Source: Euryarchaeota archaeon UBA229 (GTDB lineage: Archaea > Thermoplasmatota > Poseidoniia > Poseidoniales > Poseidoniaceae). From it: a stretch of 6,931 nt of DNA. A program made the position numbers and the translations under genes. Where the stretch lies: assembly GCA_002505355.1 (NCBI GenBank), contig DAUW01000064.1:1-6931 (forward strand), in the 5' to 3' direction. Below are positions 1 through 5,723 of the stretch, in pieces (the first letter of the stretch is position 1; each line of letters begins with the position of its first letter). A model generated the notes under the pieces. The model saw only the letters and a program-made list of their open reading frames with translations. It made no database searches and was not told the origin of the DNA.

Positions 1-72
1 ATAACCACTTCACCATATCCGCGATATAGTAAGCGAGCAGGAATCCCTCTTTGAGTCAATCGGTTAAGACAA
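1..72. other. Left flank without a complete gene
   Basis: No gene can be supported here. After the TGA stop of the minus-strand protease there is no T-run that would mark an archaeal terminator. Read on the minus strand, the flank contains an AT-rich TATATC stretch (around 22-30) and then GGTGA (14 to 10), which matches the archaeal Shine-Dalgarno core. Together these could belong to a further minus-strand gene starting just off the left edge. An ATG at 16-14 on the minus strand opens a frame to the edge, but its five codons are too few to judge. A short perfect inverted repeat, ATATC-CGC-GATAT, lies at 15-27. Confidence 0.3.
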
Positions 73-3000
73 TCATTCGAAGCCAGGTGGCGGCGGCGGT
101 ATTTCTCGATTGAGTCCGAACTCAATTCGACGATTCTCAGAACTGCTGGTAATTCCAGCCAATCTTGCTTTGAGGACATTTTCTGCATGCTCACGACGAG
201 CTTCATTTCTGCGGGCTGCAGATGCTTTGCCCCTTACGTAGAGCAATCCCATTAGCGTAACTAAGAGCACTGCGCCAAGAGCAGCCTGTACTGCTGGTTG
301 TTTCAGTAATTTGTTGATGGCATCAGTTTGGTCATCAATTATGTTTGACTTAAGCCGCGAGTCCTCGGCAACTAAGGTAATACTTACCGTATCCATAGCA
401 AATGTTGAACCAAACTCACTTGCCGTCACCATTAACTGATATTCTCCGGTGTCGACCACTTCACCAGAGAAAACGATTAGGCGTGCTCCCCCAAGTTCGG
501 GTGTGAAGGTGACCGTTTGGAAATTGGTATCGGCAGCAATTCCCGCAACTGCTTGCCATTCCAAGATTATCCCTGCGTTAGCCATCTCAGTACTAATGGT
601 ACAAGTGAAGGTAAACCAATCACCACCAGCCAAATCCAAATTTATCAGTGACTGATTACAATTCAGTTGTGCCTCACCAGCATTTCTGCTTGGATCATTT
701 GGCCAGTGATCGAGTCTGTAGGCACCAGCGGTTTGATTATCACCCCAGCCATCGCCATCCGAATCCATCCACTGCGTCTCTTCATCCGGAAATGAATCTT
801 CAATATCTGCCCAGCCATCCAAATCTCCATCTGGACAACCTTGTTTCGTACCTGCGTTTGCCGTACCAAACTGATTCGGGCAACTGTCACCCATTGTTCC
901 TCCTTCATTGTCGCCATAGGAATCTTGATCGCTGTCGAACCACTGAGTATTATCGCCAAGCCATAAGTCGTTTTCATCACTTGCGCCATCACCATCCTCG
1001 TCCGAGCAGCCGTATTGATCTAGTGTTGAGGTCCCTACAACCATCGGGCAGGCATCGGGATTAGCTCCGCTGGCATTATCTCCATAACCATCACCATCAG
1101 AGTCAGACCACTGAGTGCCATCATTTGGAAATGCGTCAATTGTCTGCGCAGTGCCATCACCGTCATCATCAGGGCAGCCAAATAATCCGACGAAAGAATA
1201 GCCTTGCTGGTTGGGGCAATTATCAGCCTGGAAACCACTTACATTGTCGCCAAACCCGTCAGAGTCTTGATCAGACCACTGACTTGGTTCCAGCGGAAAT
1301 GCATCGGCTCCATCACTAACATTCCAGCCGGCATTATTGTCGGACGGAGCAGTCACATCTGAGTAACCATCACCGTCAGTATCCGGACAACCGAGTCTGT
1401 CAAGGGTTGAATTTCCGACAACGAAGATACAATTATCTTCCATATCATCGAACCCATCTCCATCAGTATCTTGACTGCGCGTTGGGTCGTTGGGAAAAGC
1501 ATCGCTTAGGTTAGAAATACCATCGCCATCGTCATCGGGACAGCCAAAGCGGTCAATGGTGGAGGTTCCTGCTTCGGTTGGGCAGGAATCGTGCTCGATG
1601 CCAAATGCATTGTCGCCATATCCATCACCATCGCCATCCAGCCACTGAGTGGGTGTTGTCGGTAATTCATCTTGAACATCATCCCAACCGTCACCGTCAG
1701 TATCAGGACAACCTAATCGATTTCCTAGCGTTGAATTACCGTGCTGATTAGGACAAGCATCGGGGTTGACTCCTGCAAGATTATCGCCATAGCCGTCACC
1801 GTCAGAGTCTAACCATTGTGATGGCTCATCGGGCTGAGCGTCATCTGAATTGGCCCAGCCATCACTATCATTGTCTGGGCAACCCAAAATGCCGTTCCGC
1901 CAGGAATCGCCGGGAGTATTGGGGCAACTATCGGCATCGTTGCCAGTTGCCTCATCACCATAGCCATCAGAATCAGTGTCACTCCATTGAGTTATATCGT
2001 TGGGAAACACATCCGCACCATCAGCGTATGTCCACGTATCGTCCGTATCTGAATATCCATCACCATCAGAATCTGGACATCCCTGTCGATCTTCGGTGGA
2101 ATAACCCTCTACTCCCGGACAATCATCATCAATCGCATCATCAACACCGTCACCATCCGCATCAGCCCATCGGGTAGAGTCACTGGGAAAGGCATCAGCC
2201 CCATCTGAGGTTGTCCAACCTAAGTCCGGGTCTGACCATCCGTCTCCGTCGGAATCTGGACAACCTAACCTATCATTCACCGATGTTCCACTGGCTGTCG
2301 GACAATCATCACCATTGGTACCGCTCGTGTTGTCACCATAGCCATCTCCATCGGTATCGACCCACTGTGTTGGATCGTTAGGCCAAATGTCAGCACCATT
2401 GGCGGTTGTCCAACCAGCATCAGCGTCAGAATAGCCGTCGCTATCGGTATCTGGGCAGCCTAGTCTGTCCTGACTGGAACTGCCCTGTACTCCAATACAA
2501 GCATCCGGATTGTTGCCGCTTGGGTTGTCACCATAGCCGTCATTATCGACATCTTCCCACTGTGTATTGTCATTGGGAAACGGGTCGTCAGTATCGGCAT
2601 AGCCATCACTATCACCATCCGGACAACCCAAATTACCTAGCTGATTGGAAGTGCCAAAGACAACCGGACACGAATCTGCACTGACTCCAGCTGCATTATC
2701 GCCGTATCCATCGCCATCTTGGTCTGCCCACTGAGTAACTTCGTTTATGAAAGCATCAGCACCGTTGGCAGTCGTCCAGCCACCATCTGGGTCTGACCAA
2801 CCATCTCCATCAGTGTCGATGCATCCGTACCGGTCTTCAATTGAGCTACCGGTAACTCCGATACACGAGTCGCCAAACGTTCCTGCGGTATTATCGCCAA
2901 ACGTATCACCGTCAGCATCTACCCATTGGGTTGAATTTCCAATAAATGCATCGGCACCATTACTTATCAGCCATACTGGTCCATTATTTCCAGACGGATC

Positions 3001-5625
3001 CGGGTCACTGTAACCATCACCGTCGTCATCGGGACAGCCAGATCGGTCCTGGTTGGAGGTACCACTAACCACAGGACATGAATCTGCCCCGCTAGCAACA
3101 GGCCAACCTCCATCTGGGTCGGAATAACCGTCACCATCATTGTCAGCACAGCCAAAGCGGTCCAATGTTGATGTTCCGGGTGAGACCGGACAAGCGTCAG
3201 GCTGAGTACCAAGCGAATTATCACCATAACCATCGGAATCTTGGTCAGCCCACTGGCTTGGTTCATTGACAAAGGCATCAGCACCGTTAGCAGTGGTCCA
3301 TCCAATATCTGGGTCAGAATAACCGTCGCCATCAGTATCCGGGCATCCAGTACGGTCAATTGTTGAGGTACCGGCAACATTCATGCAATCATCAACGCTA
3401 TCTTCTACTCCGTCCAAGTCTGCGTCGAGTGTTAGGTTCACTAGGGGTACTTCTTGATTAATGGCGAGGGAGAAAAATTGGGGACCTGATGGGACGTTTG
3501 TCCCAACTACGTGAACCTCCCAAGTTCCCGCTAATGGTGCAGAGAAATTCATGATCCTAAGATTGTTTAAATTGTCATTTAAACTGTGAACTGTTCCTGT
3601 CGGGTCAGTCAAGGCAAGGTCGAGGTCATTGACGAGGTGTGGCGTTACCCCCGGTGTGGCAGCAGGGTCTGAATAAGCCAATGCCACCTGCAAGTCATGA
3701 GCGCCGTTGGGTAGGGTGAAGCTCCAGCCCCGATCGTCTAATGTTGACACGGACTCACTGTGAACAAAACTAGTTTGAACCGCACTGTACATATTCAATC
3801 TACCGTTGCCTTCGTGCATGTTAGGTACCGCCTCACCAGCGCCGTTTGTCGGGCTGCCATATTGACCAGTCATGTCAGATGTTGACGCCCCCAAGATTGC
3901 TTTTACTAAGTGCGAGGTTGGATTTGAAATCCCTTCATTTTCAATTAAATGCTCCAGTAGTAATGCGGTAGCTCCGGCAGCGATTGGTGTGGCCATGCTG
4001 GTGCCGCCCATGTAGCAGTATTCGGTCTCTGAACTGTCTGAACCCCAACCACAAGAGGATGCTGCTGGACCGGAAAATCTTGACTTCGTCGAATAAATGT
4101 GGGTTCCGGGCGCAACGAAGTCTGGCTTGATACGTCCATCTTCCGTCGGTCCTCGACCGGAGAAGTCAGCCATACCATCCGCATTATCTGCATTACCGCC
4201 TCTTGATGGCCGATAGTTTTCAGAAGCACCTATTGATATCGAATTTTTTGCTGTTGCTTCCCACAGAAGCGAGTTGTCATCAATTTCTCCATCGCCATCA
4301 CCGTCGAATGCATCATTGCCGTTGGCAAAGAGAATGACTAATTGTTGGTGAGTCAGGGCGCCCATGTCAATCTGCATTGAGCCAGTAGAATATATTCCGT
4401 AATCGTCGCAGGGCGCGCCTTGACTAGGCCTAATGCAACTACCCCAAGAATTTGTGTGCACGCGACTATTGTTCTCAACGGCGACATCGAGAAAATCCTG
4501 ATAATCATTCGGTATTCCACCGAGGCCACCACTCTGTTCGAATGCGTGCACCAATAATTGAGCCTCAGGTGCAATACCCATAACGGCGCCACCACTCGAT
4601 GTACCATCGCCTAGTACTGAACCGGCGACGTGAGTTCCATGTCCATTGTCGTCATCAGCACCATCATCACAGGGACCCGGATCAGATGGACTATTCCACG
4701 TGCAGTGAGTAAATGGAATTGGCCATGAGTAAATACCCAGGATGTGATCACTGAAATCTGGGTGCATAGTTCCATCATCGACTCCACTATCTAATCCTGT
4801 ATCACCGACAGTCACTGTTATTCCACTGCCGTCTAGACCGGTCCAAGAGTTATCGAGGGCATTCATTTTGAGATTATCTCGCACATCGTCCGAATTAATT
4901 ATGGTATTTGCTACGGAATTAACAATGTAAGCAACCGGTTTTTCTTCCAGCCATTCGATTTCATCTTGTGCAGCAAGCCACTGGACACCGGAAATGCCAG
5001 TACTCAAAGTGGCAAATCTACTGCTGTAAGAAAGAATATTGATGTCATCTCTTGTTGCTATTCCTGGTGGTAGGTCATAGCCGGACAACACCGCATCAAG
5101 GGTCAAAGTTCCTTGTTCCGCCAGCGATTCCGCTAAACCAAAGCGTAGTTTATCCACGGCATCGAGTTTTGCCAATCCAAGTACCGATAATTCACTGAGT
5201 GTCGTCAGTGGTACATTGCGCAGTTGGCAATTAAACCCGTTTGGTGGCATGAATGAATCACATGTTATGCCGTTATCTGCTAACTCATGGCGCCACTCGG
5301 TAGGGACTGGCAGTTGGTGGGTAATGATGTATCTACCACTCAATGATTCATCACCAATCCAGTCGGCAAAATTCTCCAGTGGTATTACTGGCAGATTGCG
5401 ATAGATTAGGGTAATCTCACCGGCTGATTGTTCGCTATCAAACCAACCGTTGATTAGTTCACCACTCGGATAGATGTTGATTTTCTCCAGTGATTCAGTT
5501 TGTGTTGATTCTGTGACGAGGGCTGGTGGAGATTGAGCATCATCAGCCATGGTCATAGGCGCCATCAGCTGTAGGATAAAAAACAGGCACAGGGTAACAG
5601 ACTTGATTGACATACCTCGGCTCAT
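73..5625 (-). CDS. Membrane-anchored Kp43-like subtilisin (S8) protease with a long Asp-rich calcium-binding repeat stalk
   Basis: This is a secreted serine endopeptidase predicted to sit on the outer cell surface. Residue numbers count from the upstream TTG at 5631; subtract 2 for the ATG chosen here. Residues 7-29 form a signal peptide (Lys, hydrophobic core, cleavage near TMA-DD). Residues 30 to about 240 are a propeptide. Residues about 245-620 are the S8 catalytic domain: Asp277 (VGDTGLDSG), His331 (NGHGTHVAG), oxyanion Asn439 (FANGND) and Ser545 (GGTSMATP), all intact. IHTNSWG-like and SGPQFFSLAI motifs recall Bacillus Kp43 proteases, including their C-terminal beta-barrel (about 625-727). 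Residues 736-1649 are Asp/Gly-rich repeats like thrombospondin type 3 (15 Cys-pair modules). Residues 1656-1755 look beta-rich and Ig-like. A helix at about 1781-1799 is followed by a basic tail, which puts the C-terminus in the cytoplasm. Three starts compete: TTG 5631 (GGTG six bases upstream), ATG 5625 and ATG 5613; ATG 5625 is a compromise. The substrate is unknown; bulk protein degradation for feeding is an inference. Confidence 0.93.
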   Translation of the reverse strand: MSRGMSIKSVTLCLFFILQLMAPMTMADDAQSPPALVTESTQTESLEKINIYPSGELINGWFDSEQSAGEITLIYRNLPVIPLENFADWIGDESLSGRYIITHQLPVPTEWRHELADNGITCDSFMPPNGFNCQLRNVPLTTLSELSVLGLAKLDAVDKLRFGLAESLAEQGTLTLDAVLSGYDLPPGIATRDDINILSYSSRFATLSTGISGVQWLAAQDEIEWLEEKPVAYIVNSVANTIINSDDVRDNLKMNALDNSWTGLDGSGITVTVGDTGLDSGVDDGTMHPDFSDHILGIYSWPIPFTHCTWNSPSDPGPCDDGADDDNGHGTHVAGSVLGDGTSSGGAVMGIAPEAQLLVHAFEQSGGLGGIPNDYQDFLDVAVENNSRVHTNSWGSCIRPSQGAPCDDYGIYSTGSMQIDMGALTHQQLVILFANGNDAFDGDGDGEIDDNSLLWEATAKNSISIGASENYRPSRGGNADNADGMADFSGRGPTEDGRIKPDFVAPGTHIYSTKSRFSGPAASSCGWGSDSSETEYCYMGGTSMATPIAAGATALLLEHLIENEGISNPTSHLVKAILGASTSDMTGQYGSPTNGAGEAVPNMHEGNGRLNMYSAVQTSFVHSESVSTLDDRGWSFTLPNGAHDLQVALAYSDPAATPGVTPHLVNDLDLALTDPTGTVHSLNDNLNNLRIMNFSAPLAGTWEVHVVGTNVPSGPQFFSLAINQEVPLVNLTLDADLDGVEDSVDDCMNVAGTSTIDRTGCPDTDGDGYSDPDIGWTTANGADAFVNEPSQWADQDSDGYGDNSLGTQPDACPVSPGTSTLDRFGCADNDGDGYSDPDGGWPVASGADSCPVVSGTSNQDRSGCPDDDGDGYSDPDPSGNNGPVWLISNGADAFIGNSTQWVDADGDTFGDNTAGTFGDSCIGVTGSSIEDRYGCIDTDGDGWSDPDGGWTTANGADAFINEVTQWADQDGDGYGDNAAGVSADSCPVVFGTSNQLGNLGCPDGDSDGYADTDDPFPNDNTQWEDVDNDGYGDNPSGNNPDACIGVQGSSSQDRLGCPDTDSDGYSDADAGWTTANGADIWPNDPTQWVDTDGDGYGDNTSGTNGDDCPTASGTSVNDRLGCPDSDGDGWSDPDLGWTTSDGADAFPSDSTRWADADGDGVDDAIDDDCPGVEGYSTEDRQGCPDSDGDGYSDTDDTWTYADGADVFPNDITQWSDTDSDGYGDEATGNDADSCPNTPGDSWRNGILGCPDNDSDGWANSDDAQPDEPSQWLDSDGDGYGDNLAGVNPDACPNQHGNSTLGNRLGCPDTDGDGWDDVQDELPTTPTQWLDGDGDGYGDNAFGIEHDSCPTEAGTSTIDRFGCPDDDGDGISNLSDAFPNDPTRSQDTDGDGFDDMEDNCIFVVGNSTLDRLGCPDTDGDGYSDVTAPSDNNAGWNVSDGADAFPLEPSQWSDQDSDGFGDNVSGFQADNCPNQQGYSFVGLFGCPDDDGDGTAQTIDAFPNDGTQWSDSDGDGYGDNASGANPDACPMVVGTSTLDQYGCSDEDGDGASDENDLWLGDNTQWFDSDQDSYGDNEGGTMGDSCPNQFGTANAGTKQGCPDGDLDGWADIEDSFPDEETQWMDSDGDGWGDNQTAGAYRLDHWPNDPSRNAGEAQLNCNQSLINLDLAGGDWFTFTCTISTEMANAGIILEWQAVAGIAADTNFQTVTFTPELGGARLIVFSGEVVDTGEYQLMVTASEFGSTFAMDTVSITLVAEDSRLKSNIIDDQTDAINKLLKQPAVQAALGAVLLVTLMGLLYVRGKASAARRNEARREHAENVLKARLAGITSSSENRRIEFGLNREIPPPPPGFE
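235..291 (-). other. Transmembrane anchor of the protease
   Basis: These codons encode a hydrophobic helix (AALGAVLLVTLMGLLYV) near residues 1781-1799. It is followed at once by RGKASAARR and further Arg residues. By the positive-inside rule this gives a type I topology: protease and stalk outside, and a tail of about 53 residues in the cytoplasm. The tail is Arg-rich and likely helical, then ends in five prolines and GFE. No sortase or archaeosortase signal (such as LPxTG or a PGF-CTERM ending) is evident, so the helix itself is the likely permanent anchor. Confidence 0.85.
685..3426 (-). repeat. Tandem Asp-rich, thrombospondin type 3-like modules (15 copies) inside the protease gene
   Basis: Each module has a D-x-C-P start, a GTSTxDRxG linker, a second Cys in GCPDTDGDGYSD and, usually, TQWxDxDGDGYGDN. 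First cysteines fall at residues 749, 814, 852, 923, 988, 1045, 1110, 1171, 1236, 1293, 1350, 1401, 1472, 1528 and 1584; the partner Cys follows 14 or 15 residues later in all 15. Most modules are 56-57 or 65 residues long. The longer form carries an added GWTTANGADAF-type segment. Module 2 is only 38 residues and lacks the QW half. DxDxDG loops are typical calcium ligands in this repeat family; calcium binding here is inferred. Copies differ mainly at synonymous positions, as in the three GADAF-segment copies at 3281-3300, 2759-2778 and 2393-2412, so the array is old and held by protein-level selection, not a recent DNA amplification. Confidence 0.92.
5545..5625 (-). other. Signal peptide of the protease
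   Basis: The N-terminal region has a short basic segment (SRGMSIK), a hydrophobic core (VTLCLFFILQLMAPM) and a small-residue cleavage context ending in TMA before Asp-Asp. This fits Sec-type export and signal peptidase I cleavage near Ala29. There is no twin-arginine motif. The single Cys at position 15 lies inside the hydrophobic core and not in a lipobox at the cleavage site, so a lipoprotein is unlikely. Confidence 0.85.
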
Positions 5626-5675
5626 GTTCAACCACTACACCCGGCCCCTCATGAATCATTTGCTTGATTTGTTTT

Positions 5676-5688
5676 TAGTGAGTCACTA
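5676..5688. promoter_or_regulatory. Palindrome TAGTGA-G-TCACTA, possible operator
   Basis: This is a perfect 13-bp inverted repeat (six-base arms, one-base centre) directly beside the T-rich candidate TATA patch in the divergent spacer. Its right half overlaps a CACTAC motif (5684-5689) that also occurs at 5633-5638, just upstream of the protease start. A dimeric regulator binding here could affect both genes. No regulator is identified, and a 13-bp palindrome can arise by chance. Confidence 0.3.
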
Positions 5689-5702
5689 CGAGAGTTCAAA
5701 AA

Positions 5703-5719
5703 CCCAGTTGCTGGGGGAG
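5703..5719 (+). promoter_or_regulatory. Shine-Dalgarno sequence GGGGGAG overlapped by a small hairpin
   Basis: GGGGGAG at 5713-5719 lies four bases before ATG 5724 and is the only purine-rich ribosome-binding candidate for the exporter. It supports that start, although the spacing is short. CCCAG (5703-5707) and CTGGG (5711-5715) form a perfect five-pair stem with a TTG loop, so the first Gs of the site could be paired in the mRNA. On the minus strand the same hairpin is followed by TTTTT, like a weak intrinsic terminator for antisense transcription. Confidence 0.4.
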
Positions 5720-5723
5720 TGCT

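Larger units (their letters stand above)
5632..5723. promoter_or_regulatory. Divergent promoter region between protease and ABC exporter
   Basis: The spacer of about 92 bp separates two genes transcribed away from each other and must hold both promoters if neither is in a larger operon. An AT-rich patch at 5651-5677 is centrally placed. It includes TTTTTAG on the plus strand (CTAAAAAC on the minus strand), a weak candidate TATA element for either direction and about 46-50 bases from each start codon. That distance fits archaeal promoters with leaders of about 20 bases. No strong consensus BRE-TATA box is visible, so exact promoters cannot be fixed. Confidence 0.45.

Noticed and set aside
235..291. 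PGF-CTERM or sortase-type processed anchor
   Set aside because: No PGF or LPxTG-like motif precedes the helix, and the tail after it is much longer than the few basic residues expected in such signals.
449..3013. Plus-strand open frames opposite the repeats (449-655, 648-1064, 1818-2177, 2406-2684, 2747-3013)
   Set aside because: They are antisense to the Asp-rich modules and exist because the repeated GAT/GAC and GGT codons give few stops on the opposite strand. Their His/Pro/Ser-rich products match no family and have no start signals.
663..3380. Minus-strand frames in another phase of the repeats (663-995, 1035-1238, 1506-1694, 2967-3380)
   Set aside because: They are shifted readings of the same repeats, giving Met/Val/Ile-rich low-complexity products. 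The main frame is intact across all of them, so no frameshift is needed.
685..3426. CRISPR array or DNA-level satellite in the repeat region
   Set aside because: The repeats are conserved as protein, vary at synonymous positions, differ in length and stay in one reading frame; there are no identical repeats with unique spacers.
3945..4607. Minus-strand frames within the catalytic domain (3945-4229, 4353-4607)
   Set aside because: They overlap intact S8 catalytic motifs in the main frame and have no recognisable domain.
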